64,000 bases of DNA from Algibacter luteus (GTDB lineage: Bacteria; Bacteroidota; Bacteroidia; Flavobacteriales; Flavobacteriaceae), in NCBI RefSeq assembly GCF_900141715.1, contig NZ_FQYK01000004.1, positions 248,001 to 312,000 of the forward strand, read 5' to 3'. Numbering within the stretch: position 1 is the first letter of the stretch; each line of letters opens with the position of its first letter. The notes under the pieces are model-generated. The model saw only the letters and a list, made by a program, of their open reading frames with translations, was not told where the DNA came from and did no database searches. This document shows, one piece after another, positions 45,413 through 56,000 of the stretch. Both the position numbers and the translations under genes were made by a program.

Positions 45413-46387
45413 ATGAGAAAAACAAATAATGAAAAACTCAAATTAGGCATTTTTGTGATCATCGGATTAATACTTTTTGTATTAGCTGTTTATTTTATTG
45501 GCAATCGTCAAAATATGTTTGCAAAAACATTCACAATAAGTGCAAATTTCAATAACGTAAACGGATTAATGCAAGGTAACAACGTGCGCTATTCGGGGAT
45601 TAACATAGGAACCGTAAAAGCCATTTCTATGATAAACGATTCCACGATTAATGTGAACATGGTTATCGAAGAAAAGATGGTGCAGCATATTAAGAAAAAC
45701 GCCATTGCAACAATAGGAACAGATGGTTTGGTAGGCAATATGATTGTAAATATTATTCCTTCAGAAGGAAAAGCAGACGCTATAGCCGAAGGTGATGTCA
45801 TTAATACCTATACTAAAATAGGCACAGGCGAAATGCTCAACACTTTAAATGTTACTAATGAAAATGCTGCTTTATTGACTGCTAAATTACTGAATATTGC
45901 TGATGCTATGGCTGATAGTAAAGGCACTTTTGGAATGCTTATAAATGATACCATTGTGTCTAATAACCTGAAACAAACCGTAAATCAATTACGGATTATG
46001 AGTATTGAAGCTAATAAATCAATGAGATCACTTAACGCGATTATCAATGATATAAATTTTAATGAAAGTGTTGCCGGTGTGTTACTAAACGATTCTTTAG
46101 AAGCCCAAAAAGTTAGAGATGTATTAACTAATTTGGAAACATCAACAGATGACATTAAAACTGTAATTAATAATTTAAACGAAACCATTGCTGATTTTAA
46201 GAACGGAAAAGGTGCCGTTAATTATCTTATTGATGATGAAGAGTTTGTTGAAAACCTAGAACAGACTATAAAAAATATTAAAGAAGGTACTGATAAGTTT
46301 AATCAAAACATGGAGGCCTTTAAACACAATTTTTTAACTCGCGGGTACTTTAGAAAATTAGAACGTCAACAAAAAAAAATTAGATAA
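45413..46387 (+). CDS. mlaD: MlaD-type MCE-domain lipid-binding protein
   Basis: The protein is 324 aa with one N-terminal membrane helix (LGIFVIIGLILFVLAVYFIG) and a single MCE domain (NFNNVNGLMQGNNVRYSGINIGTVKAI, about 45-120). A long helical tail (about 150-310) could form a tunnel or needle. It is the periplasmic substrate-binding part of the transporter. MlaB and MlaC homologues are not present, which is usual in Bacteroidota. Confidence 0.92.
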   Translation: MRKTNNEKLKLGIFVIIGLILFVLAVYFIGNRQNMFAKTFTISANFNNVNGLMQGNNVRYSGINIGTVKAISMINDSTINVNMVIEEKMVQHIKKNAIATIGTDGLVGNMIVNIIPSEGKADAIAEGDVINTYTKIGTGEMLNTLNVTNENAALLTAKLLNIADAMADSKGTFGMLINDTIVSNNLKQTVNQLRIMSIEANKSMRSLNAIINDINFNESVAGVLLNDSLEAQKVRDVLTNLETSTDDIKTVINNLNETIADFKNGKGAVNYLIDDEEFVENLEQTIKNIKEGTDKFNQNMEAFKHNFLTRGYFRKLERQQKKIR

Positions 46388-46433
46388 AGAAAATTAAGTC
46401 TATTAGTGTTTTGTTATTTCATAGACGTTCGTT

Positions 46434-46790
46434 TTAATTGACTGTTTCTTTAAGCGTATCTATTCTGAAGCATCGTTCCAAACCTAAATAATTTGGATCA
46501 CCATGTTTTTCAGACCAAAAACCTTCTAACAAATCTTTTGATATGCATTTGTAAACCACCACACCTTTATAGACCTTATTTTCATCCTTGTAATTAAAAT
46601 TAATAACTAGAATGTTGTCTCTAAAAAAGCCAAGACCCAATTGTTCTTGCGTATTGTTAATTAGCCATTTGGCCTTAATTCGGTTATATTCATCCAAGGT
46701 CAATTCTAATACACCTTTGTATTCGTTAGATTCTTCATCTTGATTACTCCCAATAATAGCATATTGTCCTGGTAATTCTTTTAGGGTCAT
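46434..46790 (-). CDS. Hypothetical protein, small beta-rich
   Basis: The protein is 118 aa, with alternating strands and no signal peptide (MTLKELPGQYAIIGSNQDEE...). I do not recognise the family. Its start overlaps the stop of the upstream methyltransferase gene by 4 bp, so the two are translated together. Confidence 0.65.
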   Translation of the reverse strand: MTLKELPGQYAIIGSNQDEESNEYKGVLELTLDEYNRIKAKWLINNTQEQLGLGFFRDNILVINFNYKDENKVYKGVVVYKCISKDLLEGFWSEKHGDPNYLGLERCFRIDTLKETVN

Positions 46791-47980
46791 AGATTTGTTT
46801 TTTTGAGCTTAGTGGATATGATCATGATTTTTTGCTCATTCTTATCCGTTGTAAAAAACAAATAATCATCACCACCATCAGAAATTTTCAGTTTTTTACG
46901 AATTTGATTGACCGTTTCTGGGAAGTTCCGGGTGGTAATATTCGCTTTTTTTATGCCTAATTTTTTTATCGCTTTCTTGTTAAATGGGATCACCTGATTA
47001 ACCTTAAAAACGCGTCCCGGAAAATCAATGTCATCTTGTGAAGTGTATAAATGCGAATGCTTATGAAGCTTAAAAAGCTTTAATTGTTTAGCAACTTGAT
47101 TAAATGCTCCTGCCTTAAGAATGGCTGCATTAGGTTCATACAAATAGGCGAGTGGTTCGCTATAATCAATTATTGTTGACGTTTCTTCGTGTAATAAAAA
47201 TTGAAAATGTTCTTTGGTGGTTTTTTTAATATTTACCGTGTGGACTGTTATAGAATCGTTATAATTAGCTTCTAGAACCCATAATAGCTCCTTGACTTCA
47301 TTATTTACAGCAACAACATGTATGGCATTAACATCCTTTAACTCACTTATACCAACAGTTAAGTCTAGAAGTGGAGACGTTTTAATCAGGATGTTTTTAG
47401 AACGCTTAAAGAGTAAGTCTAAATGAAATGGAATATTTGGTAGACAATCATTCAGGAAAAAAACCTTGCCTTTACTTTCATGACGTCGAGAAGGATCAAC
47501 ATAAATCCAATCGTAAGCTTTTGAATTGTTTTTGAGGTATTCAATGCCATTTGTTTTAATGGTATCGACGTTGTGAATATTTAATTGCCTATAATTATAC
47601 GCAACAATATCTGAAAGTGCTTCATGAAGTTCGCAATGTTCAACATGTTTAAACCGTTTCGAAAAGTAAAAACAGTCAACTCCAAATCCACCAGTTAGAT
47701 CTATTATAGAATCACCTGCTATCATTTCAGATTTGAATTGGGCTGTGATTTCAGATGATGTTTGCTCTATATTTAACTTATTGGGATAGTAAATATTTTT
47801 AGTATGAAACCATGTAGGAAGCTTGTTTTTACACCTCGCTTTCGCTTCAATTTGCTCAATAATTTCTTTGGTATTAACTGAATTAAAATGTGTGCCTTTT
47901 AATAGTATTGAAGCTGTGTTTGTGTCAATATTATTATTTATAAACTCTTGAACATCAGTATTTAATATTTCTTTATTCAA
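46787..47980 (-). CDS. Class I SAM-dependent methyltransferase with THUMP-like domain
   Basis: The protein is 397 aa. The SAM-binding loop is IDLTGGFGVDCFYFSKRF (about 103-120) and the catalytic-type motif is WIYVDPSRRHESKGKVF. The C-terminal part (LGIKKANITTRNFPETVNQIRKKLKISDGGDDYLFFT) is the THUMP-like domain. The substrate is probably RNA or a protein and is not known. It lies 8 bp after the transporter-like gene. Confidence 0.85.
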   Translation of the reverse strand: MNKEILNTDVQEFINNNIDTNTASILLKGTHFNSVNTKEIIEQIEAKARCKNKLPTWFHTKNIYYPNKLNIEQTSSEITAQFKSEMIAGDSIIDLTGGFGVDCFYFSKRFKHVEHCELHEALSDIVAYNYRQLNIHNVDTIKTNGIEYLKNNSKAYDWIYVDPSRRHESKGKVFFLNDCLPNIPFHLDLLFKRSKNILIKTSPLLDLTVGISELKDVNAIHVVAVNNEVKELLWVLEANYNDSITVHTVNIKKTTKEHFQFLLHEETSTIIDYSEPLAYLYEPNAAILKAGAFNQVAKQLKLFKLHKHSHLYTSQDDIDFPGRVFKVNQVIPFNKKAIKKLGIKKANITTRNFPETVNQIRKKLKISDGGDDYLFFTTDKNEQKIMIISTKLKKTNL

Positions 47981-47988
47981 AGTATTGA

Positions 47989-49077
47989 TTAAAGGTCTTT
48001 AGTTAATTTCTTAACAATCTTATTTTCAGATAAAAAGGCCTTAAGAATCACTTTTATTGCGGTATAAGCTGGTACTGCAACTATAAGCCCAATAACACCA
48101 AATAAAATACCAGTGATTAAAATAACTAGGAATATTTCTAACGGATGTGCTTTTGTTGCAGTTGAGAATATTTTCGGCTGACTGATAAAATTATCAAACA
48201 ATTGCCCAACCATAAAAACGATAAATACCCAGAATGTTTTAGGTAAAATAACATCGCTAAACGATTCCCCAAGGTTGCTGGTCATGGTAAGTGTAAGCAT
48301 TAAAAATGCACCTACCAATGGTCCAACATAAGGAATAAGGTTTAATAGGGCACATAAAAAAGCGATAACAACGGCATTTTCCACGCCTATGATTAACAAA
48401 CCAATGGTGTAGATTACAAAAATGATTAAAATTTGAAAAATAAGTCCAACAAAGTATCGTGAGAGTAAATCTTTTATTTTAGTTGAAGAGGTTTTCCAGC
48501 GCGATTCTTTGTTATCAGGGATAAACGTGAGGATCCCATTTTCAAACAACCTGCTATCTTTCAAAAAGAAAAACGAGATAAATAACACAGAAAATAACCC
48601 AACGCTGAAACTTCCTAAACCGCTAACTACCGAGTTTAAAAAATTCGGAATTAAAGAGAAGTCTATTTTTGAAAGTAAATTGGATTGCTTTAAAGACTGC
48701 TCAACATCTATTTGGTGTATGTCAAAATATCTTATGATTTCACTGTATAAGTTTTCGATATTACCTTGAAGTTCTTCAATATTTAACAACGATAAGTTTT
48801 GACCTTGCTTGATAATTAAAGGTATAAAGAGCGCCACTAAACTTATAAAGATTCCTAAAAGCAAGACCATAGCAACTATTACGGCAATGGTATTTTTAAA
48901 TTTCAACTTACGCTCTAAAAACAATACGATGGGTCTGCCTATTAAAGAAATCACAGAAGCAATGGCGATATAACCAATTACAGATTGAATTTGGTATAGA
49001 AAATAGAGTAGTAGTACAATACCAATTATAATACCCACAGCTCTTAAAATACCGTTTGAAATAGTGTTTGAATTCAT
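47989..49077 (-). CDS. AI-2E family transporter
   Basis: This 362-aa membrane protein has an N-terminal helix pair, a soluble region (about 85-200) and a C-terminal bundle with ALLNLIPYVGPLVGAFLM and GILFGVIGLIVAVPAYTAIKVI, the family signature. Members export autoinducer-2 or exchange sodium and protons; the substrate here is unknown. Confidence 0.9.
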   Translation of the reverse strand: MNSNTISNGILRAVGIIIGIVLLLYFLYQIQSVIGYIAIASVISLIGRPIVLFLERKLKFKNTIAVIVAMVLLLGIFISLVALFIPLIIKQGQNLSLLNIEELQGNIENLYSEIIRYFDIHQIDVEQSLKQSNLLSKIDFSLIPNFLNSVVSGLGSFSVGLFSVLFISFFFLKDSRLFENGILTFIPDNKESRWKTSSTKIKDLLSRYFVGLIFQILIIFVIYTIGLLIIGVENAVVIAFLCALLNLIPYVGPLVGAFLMLTLTMTSNLGESFSDVILPKTFWVFIVFMVGQLFDNFISQPKIFSTATKAHPLEIFLVILITGILFGVIGLIVAVPAYTAIKVILKAFLSENKIVKKLTKDL

Positions 49078-49098
49078 ATAGTAAATATATAAAACTGT

Positions 49099-49599
49099 TT
49101 ATAAAAGTTGCTTTGTCATTTCATATAATGCAATGTTGGTGGCTTGTACCACATTCATGCTGCTATTATTTCCAAACATATCGATATGAATGATATAATC
49201 AGATAAACTCAAAACAGCTTCTGAAACTCCAAAATTCTCGTCTCCTATAACCAATACCATGGGTTTTTGTGAAGTGAACTGAAAGGTATGGATTGGTTGA
49301 CTTTGGCTCGTAATTTCTAACGCAATGATTTGAAAGTCTTTCTTTTTTAATTCTTCTATGACTTCTGAAGCGTCTTTTTGAATGTCATAATTCACAACTT
49401 TCTCGGTAGCTCTAGATGTTTTAGCCATTTTTCTTCCCAACTGGATGTTCTCACCACAAAGTATCAACTTTTCAATTCCAAAAGCATCAGCAATTCTAAA
49501 TAAGCTCCCAATATTTGGAGCATTAGTCACATTTTCGCAAACAAGCGTTATTGGAAATGTTCTTTGTTTAAAATTCGTATTGTAGTGGGTAAGTTGCAT
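49099..49599 (-). CDS. TrmH/SpoU-family RNA 2'-O-methyltransferase
   Basis: This 166-aa SPOUT knot protein has motif 1 ENVTNAPNIGSLFRIADAFG, motif 2 MVLVIGDENFGVSEAVL and motif 3 NNSSMNVVQATNIALYEM. It is short, with only the catalytic domain. The target (tRNA or rRNA) cannot be told from the sequence. Confidence 0.88.
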   Translation of the reverse strand: MQLTHYNTNFKQRTFPITLVCENVTNAPNIGSLFRIADAFGIEKLILCGENIQLGRKMAKTSRATEKVVNYDIQKDASEVIEELKKKDFQIIALEITSQSQPIHTFQFTSQKPMVLVIGDENFGVSEAVLSLSDYIIHIDMFGNNSSMNVVQATNIALYEMTKQLL

Positions 49600-49661
49600 T
49601 TTTTTGGTCTCAGTTCTCAGTCGCAGTATTCAGTGAAAAAGATTCATGAATTCGTGGCAAC

Positions 49662-50303
49662 TTAATTTTCAAAAGCATATTTAACAATATTGGCACCCAT
49701 TTTTAGGGCCTTGTCTCTAACATCAGCCGGATCGTTGTGTACTTCTGGATCTTCCCATCCGTCGCCCAAATCACTTTCATATGTAAATAATAAAACCAAA
49801 CGCTCTTCATGAAATATCCCAAAAGCTTGTGGACGTTTCCCATCATGTTCATGTATTTTAGGTAAGCCGTTAGGGAAGTTGTAAGCAGATTTAAAAATAG
49901 GATGACTACTAGGTAATTCAACCAAATCCTTATCAGGAAACACTTTTTTTAACTCTTTAGTGATGTAAGGTTCCATGCCATAATTATCATCAATATGCAA
50001 AAATCCACCAGAAACCAGGTAGTTACGTAAATTTTCAGCATCGGCTTCACTAAAAAACACATTGCCATGTCCCGTCATATGCAAGAAAGGAAACTGAAAA
50101 ATGTCTGTACTCCCAACTTCAACAGTTTGGGGTTTAGTAATCATTTTTGTGTTGATATTTTCATTACAAAATTGAATCAGGTTTGGTAATGCCGTTGGGT
50201 TGCTATACCAATCGCCACCACCTTTATACTTGAGTACAGCTATTTCTTGACTCGTTCCTAAATAGAAGCTAAGGGATAAGATTATGGACAAAAATATTTT
50301 CAT
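49662..50303 (-). CDS. DUF4159-domain periplasmic protein
   Basis: The protein is 213 aa with a signal peptide (about 18 residues, LSFYLGTS). Conserved-looking stretches are YKGGGDWYSNPTALPNLIQFC, FPFLHMTGHGNVFFSEADAENLRNYL and GGFLHIDDNYGMEPYI, typical of DUF4159 and similar to a glutamine-amidotransferase-like fold. The role is unknown. It lies 6 bp after rsmE. Confidence 0.85.
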   Translation of the reverse strand: MKIFLSIILSLSFYLGTSQEIAVLKYKGGGDWYSNPTALPNLIQFCNENINTKMITKPQTVEVGSTDIFQFPFLHMTGHGNVFFSEADAENLRNYLVSGGFLHIDDNYGMEPYITKELKKVFPDKDLVELPSSHPIFKSAYNFPNGLPKIHEHDGKRPQAFGIFHEERLVLLFTYESDLGDGWEDPEVHNDPADVRDKALKMGANIVKYAFEN

Positions 50304-50309
50304 AAAAAC

Positions 50310-51014
50310 TTATTCATTGGTAAAAGCAACAGAATGACACGCTACAATAGCCGCCGTTTCTGTTCGCAATCTTGTTTCTCCCAAAGTTACTGGTTTAAAT
50401 CCTTTATTTATGGCTAGTTCGATTTCTTTTGTTGAAAAATCACCTTCGGGACCAATTAAAATAGTAACGTTGGTTTTAGGTTTTAATTCTTGTTTTAAAG
50501 ATTTTTTATCGGTTTCCTCGCAATGCGCGATAAATAAATCACCTTTTAAATCTTCATTCAAAAAATCCTGAAGAGCTATCGCAGCATTAAGTTTTGGTAA
50601 ATAGCAATTTAAAGACTGTTTCATGGCCGATTGCAAAATACGTTCAAAACGGTCTGTTTTAACAACTTTGCGTTCGCTATGCTCGCAAATAATGGGCGTT
50701 ATACTATCTATACCAATTTCAGTAGCTTTTTCTAAAAACCATTCATAGCGGTCGTTCATTTTTGTAGGCGCCACAGCCAAATGCAATTGATAGTCTCGTT
50801 GGGGTTGTAACTCTTTTTTTATGATTTGAACGCTACATTTATTAATGTTTGGCACAGAAACTTCTGCAGTAAACAACCAACCAAGGCCATTTGTTATAAA
50901 AACAGTGTCACCCATATTTTTACGCAAGACTTTCACGATGTGTTTACTTTCCTCTTTAGCAAAAGTAAACTGCGTGGTATTTTCGTCAATTTCTGGGCTA
51001 TAAAAAAGTTGCAT
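50310..51014 (-). CDS. rsmE: 16S rRNA (uracil-1498-N3)-methyltransferase
   Basis: This 234-aa protein has an N-terminal PUA-like domain (HIVKVLRKNMGDTVFITNG) and a C-terminal SPOUT domain with EKATEIGIDSITPIICEHSERK, ILIGPEGDFSTKEIE and LGETRLRTETAAIVA. It methylates N3 of U1498 in 16S rRNA. It overlaps the upstream gene by 1 bp. Confidence 0.94.
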   Translation of the reverse strand: MQLFYSPEIDENTTQFTFAKEESKHIVKVLRKNMGDTVFITNGLGWLFTAEVSVPNINKCSVQIIKKELQPQRDYQLHLAVAPTKMNDRYEWFLEKATEIGIDSITPIICEHSERKVVKTDRFERILQSAMKQSLNCYLPKLNAAIALQDFLNEDLKGDLFIAHCEETDKKSLKQELKPKTNVTILIGPEGDFSTKEIELAINKGFKPVTLGETRLRTETAAIVACHSVAFTNE

Positions 51015-51652
51015 TATATTTTAGATTCAACAATTTTCAAAACTTCAATTTCTGAAATATCTTTTGGGTCGTGGGTTTTCAGCACCACATAATACCAATT
51101 TTCAGAAGGAATATCTACTGTAAAAATATCATTGACATTGTAATCGGTATTAAAAATAGCAACTTCAAAATCAGGATGCATTTCACCTTCTAAAAACCAT
51201 CCTAAATCACCACCTTTTTTAGCATTACCATCCATAGAATATTGTTTCGCTAAAAAATCAAATGGGGCACCGTTATGGTATTGCGCGATAATTTTATCTC
51301 TCAAATCATTAAGTTCGTCAAGACTATATTCCGCACCATCTAAATAAATGTAAGCGACTCTGTGATAAGTTTTTTCTGTTTTATTAATGACTTTGAAATA
51401 GGTTTTCTCAAACTCATTTTCATTTATTTTTGTCCCGCCTATATTTTGCTTAAAGAGCTCTTTTGCTAAAATGGTTTTATGTTTTTCTTCATTAAAAACT
51501 ATAATTTTATTCTTTTTAGACGCTTTAGTTTCTAGATAAGATTTAACCTGTTCTGGCGATTCCAAAACTTTTAATTCTTCCTCAACCGAGGTTTGAGCTG
51601 TTAGAATGATAGAAAAACAAATAAAAAATAAAGAAAGTAATTTTTGTAACAT
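51014..51652 (-). CDS. Periplasmic peptidyl-prolyl isomerase, PpiC/parvulin type
   Basis: The protein is 212 aa with a signal peptide (FICFSIILTAQ). The parvulin core is in the second half: DKIIAQYHNGAPFDFLAKQYSMDGNAKKGGDLGWF. The first half is helical, as in small SurA-like foldases. It probably assists folding of outer-membrane or secreted proteins. Confidence 0.85.
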   Translation of the reverse strand: MLQKLLSLFFICFSIILTAQTSVEEELKVLESPEQVKSYLETKASKKNKIIVFNEEKHKTILAKELFKQNIGGTKINENEFEKTYFKVINKTEKTYHRVAYIYLDGAEYSLDELNDLRDKIIAQYHNGAPFDFLAKQYSMDGNAKKGGDLGWFLEGEMHPDFEVAIFNTDYNVNDIFTVDIPSENWYYVVLKTHDPKDISEIEVLKIVESKI

Positions 51653-51775
51653 GTGGCTTTTTTTGAATTCAAATTCAAATTTAAAAGGAATACTGAGCGA
51701 TATGCTAAAAGAAAAAAGAAGTTTTTAAGAAGGCATTGTTTATAACTTTCGAAACACTGAAGTGAATTAAAAAAT

Positions 51776-52798
51776 TTAAATCTTCAATCGGGCAGAAGCT
51801 GAAACATCTTGGTTTGCAAAATCACCTTCAAGAAATTTTAAGTAACCAACAATAGCAATCATAGCCGCATTATCGGTAGTAAACTCAAACTTAGGAATAT
51901 AGGTAGTCCAGCCAAATTTTTGTTCTCCGTCTTTTAATGCTTTCCTAATGCCAGAATTTGCAGAAACGCCGCCGCCAATAGCAATATGTTTTATTCCCGT
52001 TTGCTTGGTAGCAAGTTTTAATTTGTCAATCAAAATCCCAATAATGGTGTATTGAATGGAAGCACAAATATCATTCAAATGTTCTTCAACAAAATTTGGA
52101 TTCGCCTTGGTTTCTCTTTGAACAAAATAAAGGATAGCCGTTTTTAAACCAGAAAAGCTAAAATTGAGACCATCAACCTTTGGCTTGGTGAATTTAAACG
52201 CTTTAGGGTTTCCTAATTGCGCACGTTTATCAATTTCAGGACCAGCAGGATAGCCTAAGCCTAATATTTTTCCACTTTTATCGTAAGCTTCACCCACAGC
52301 ATCGTCAATGGTTTCGCCAATAACTTTCATATCGAAATAATCATCAACTCTAACAATCTGAGTATGTCCACCAGAAATGGTCATGGCTAAAAAAGGAAAT
52401 GGCGGTTTATCAAAGCCATCTTCATCTATAAAATGCGCTAAAATATGCCCTTGCATGTGGTTCACATCAATTAATGGAATATTTAAACCGTAGGACAACG
52501 ATTTAGCAAACGAGGTTCCCACTAATAAACTCCCCATAAGTCCTGGACCTTTAGTAAAAGCCACAGCACTGAGCTGATTTTTAGAAATACCCGCCTTTTT
52601 TATGGCTTGATGAACTACCGGAATAATGTTCTGCTGATGCGCTCTTGAAGCCAATTCTGGTACCACACCACCGTATTCCTCGTGTATTTTTTGGCTCGCA
52701 ACAACATTGCTTAAAATACGACCGTTATGTATTACAGAGGCCGCTGTATCATCGCAAGAAGACTCTATTCCAAGAATATAAATATTTTGTGAAGACAT
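51776..52798 (-). CDS. tsaD: tRNA N6-adenosine threonylcarbamoyltransferase TsaD
   Basis: The protein is 340 aa with the start ILGIESSCDDTAASVI, metal-binding HMQGHILAHF, and ISGGHTQIV. It transfers the threonylcarbamoyl group to A37 of tRNAs that read ANN codons, together with TsaB and TsaE. Length is normal. Confidence 0.97.
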   Translation of the reverse strand: MSSQNIYILGIESSCDDTAASVIHNGRILSNVVASQKIHEEYGGVVPELASRAHQQNIIPVVHQAIKKAGISKNQLSAVAFTKGPGLMGSLLVGTSFAKSLSYGLNIPLIDVNHMQGHILAHFIDEDGFDKPPFPFLAMTISGGHTQIVRVDDYFDMKVIGETIDDAVGEAYDKSGKILGLGYPAGPEIDKRAQLGNPKAFKFTKPKVDGLNFSFSGLKTAILYFVQRETKANPNFVEEHLNDICASIQYTIIGILIDKLKLATKQTGIKHIAIGGGVSANSGIRKALKDGEQKFGWTTYIPKFEFTTDNAAMIAIVGYLKFLEGDFANQDVSASARLKI

Positions 52799-52874
52799 TA
52801 ATAAAAATTAGGCACAATAATTGTTAATTTTGAAAACGAATAAACATCTCAACTGTTACTTTTATTCGTAAATA

Positions 52875-52882
52875 CAAAACTA
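52875..52882 (-). promoter_or_regulatory. Possible -7 element of tsaD
   Basis: TAGTTTTG on the minus strand fits TAnnTTTG and lies about 75 bp before the ATG. No -33 element was confirmed. Confidence 0.35.
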
Positions 52883-53052
52883 CTCATTTAATTTTCAATA
52901 AGGAAGTAAATTGAGTTTGTGTGGTTTACCATAGACCGATTTATAAAATAATTGATAACTAAGGAAAAGTAGTTTATTCTTAATAAAGTTATAACTTTAA
53001 GGGCATCAAAAAATTTCTAAAAATACTGTCAAAAATAGCAGGTATTCTGCTT

Positions 53053-56000
53053 ATGCTGTTCATCATTTTGGTGTTGGTGCTTTCTATTCCCTTTGTTCAA
53101 ACAGGTTTGGGTAAATATGCAACAAAACAGTTAAACAACGAATTTAAAACCAACATCAATATTGGTAAAGTAAGTTTGCAGTTTAATGGCGATGTAGAGC
53201 TTAAAGAAATTTACATTGAAGATTACAAAAAAGACACATTAATTAGTATTGTAGAGCTTAACACCTCTATTTTAAGTTTCAGAAATTTATACAACGGGAA
53301 TTTGGTTTTTGGTGATATTGATATCGAAAACTTGTTATTCAATATTAAAACGTACAAAGACGAACCACTATCTAATCTTAATGTTTTTGTTGAAAAATTT
53401 GAAAGCGACAACCCCAGAAAAGAAAAAAGTAGTTTTTTATTATCCTCGAGCGATGTCTCAATTTATGATAGCGTTTTTACCCTTTCAGATGAAAACAAAG
53501 AAACCACAGAAGTACTTCATTTTGACAATTTAAATATTAATGCCACAAACTTTTTAATTAACGGCAGCGATGTTAGTGCACGAATCAACACCTTAGCGTT
53601 TAAAGACAGTAGAGGTGTAGAGGTTAAAAACATGATGACCGATTTTGCATACACCTTGCAAGACATGACGTTTGCTAATCTTCAAATAAAAACACCTGGA
53701 TCTGTTTTAAAGGGCGACTTAAAATTTAAATATCAGCGTGAAGATTTACAATTCTTTACCGATAAGGTATTAGTAGAAGCCAGCTTTAAGGATTCCAACG
53801 TGTTACTCGATGAGCTTAACACCTTTTACAACGAGTTTGGTGTCAATCAGTCTGCCCGATTTAGTGTTGATTTATCAGGAACACTAAACGATTTACATAC
53901 CAATAACTTAAAACTAAACACCAATTACAACACAAGGGTTTACGGCGATATAAACTTTAAAAACCTATTTAATAAGGAAGAAGATAATTTTTTAATGGAC
54001 GGAAGTTTTAGCAATTTATCTTCAACATATAAGGATTTAACTGGCATGTTGCCTAACGTTTTAGGTGAAGCTATACCAACGTCTTTTGATAGATTAGGAT
54101 ATTTTACAATCACAGGAAACTCGCAAGTCACCGCTTCAAAAGTAATTGCCGATATTCAAATGAATACCGCATTAGGCTTGGTTGATTCCAATCTTGAAAT
54201 CACAAAAATAAACGACATTGATAATGCCGATTATAAAGGAAAAATCGCATTTCAAGAATTCGATTTTGGCATCTTTTTAAACGACCCTAACGTAGGCGTA
54301 GGCTCATTAGATTTTGATGTAAATGGCAAAGGGTTCATTGCCGAAAAAATTGATACGCAAGTTAAAGGTGATGTCTTTGAACTCATTTATAACGATTACA
54401 ATTACAAAAACATAAAAGTAGCGGGTAATGTCAAGAACAAAATATTTGATGGAAATTTAAATGTAAATGATAGCAATTTGCAATTAAACTTTACCGGATT
54501 AGTAGACTTCTCGCAAAAGATAAGGAAGTACGATTTTGAAGCTGTTGTAGATTATGCCAATTTAAACACGCTCAATTTCATAAAAAAGGACAGTGTTTCC
54601 ATTTTTAAGAGTCGGGTTAAAATGAACATGAATAGCAGTAATTTTGATGATGCTTTTGGTAAAATTACTTTTGCGAATACCAGCTATCAAAACCAGAACG
54701 ACACCTATTATTTTGAGAGTTTCGATGTGTCTTCACGATTTGAAAATGAAATGCGTTTTGTAGAAATTAGCTCACCAGATATTATTCAAGGCGAGTTAAA
54801 AGGACGCTTCTTTTTAAAAGATTTGAAAAAACTATTTGAAAATTCTATTGGTAATATTTACACCAACTATGTGCCACATAAAGTAGATAACAATCAAAGC
54901 ATCGACTTTAATTTCAAAATTTATAATAAAATTATTGAAGTTATTTATCCTGAGGTTGAATTGGGTAAAAACACCTTTATCCGAGGACGTGTTGAAAGCG
55001 ATGAAAAAAAGTTTAAACTTACGTTTAAGTCACCTAAAATACGTTATATCGAGAACTTCGTTGATAACATAGAATTGCAAGTAGATAACAGTAATCCGCT
55101 GTTTAATACTTATGTTGAGATTGATAGTTTAAATACAAAATATTATAACGTTTCTAAATTCAGTTTAATTAATGTAACCTTAAGTGATACCCTTTTTATG
55201 CGATCGGAGTTTCAAGGTGGTAAACGTAATAAAGATATATTTAATTTAAGTTTTTACCATACTATAAATGCCGAAAATGAATCGGTTATTGGATTCAAAC
55301 AATCCGATGTTACCATAAAAGACAACAAATGGTTTATCAACGAAAATCAGGATAAATTCCATAAAATTTCCTTCGATAAAAAACTCACAAAATTCAATCT
55401 CGATAAGTTTAGAATCAATCATGAAAATGAAGAAATTAAACTCTCTGGTTTCATTAAAGATTCAACCCAAAAAGATATTAAACTCAATTTCACCAATGTC
55501 GATTTAGCTAAAATTACGCCCGATATAGACAGTCTATCCTTGGCTGGTAATGTTAATGGGAAACTCGATATTTTACAGAAAAACGGCAGTTATTTACCGA
55601 ATTCAACCATTGTTGTGGACGATTTAAAAGTGAATGATTATCTCCTAGGCTCGTTTGATGCCACTATTTCAGGAAACGAATCACTTACCAACTATAAAGT
55701 GGATGCTACCATTAAGAATGATATCGATAAATCGTTTAGTGCCAAAGGCGATATCTCGGTTTCAGGTAGAAAGGCATCTATAGATGTGGCTATTAACTTG
55801 AATAAATTCGATCTATTTCCGCTTAATCCGTTGCTCGATGGTGTCTTATCCAACATTCGTGGAAAGGCCAATGGCAAAATTCAAGTGGTTGGCGATTTAA
55901 AGAAACCAGATATTAATGGCGACTTGATATTAAATAACGGAGGTTTAGGTATTCCTTACCTAAATGTAGATTATGCTTTTAATAACAACTCATCGATAAC

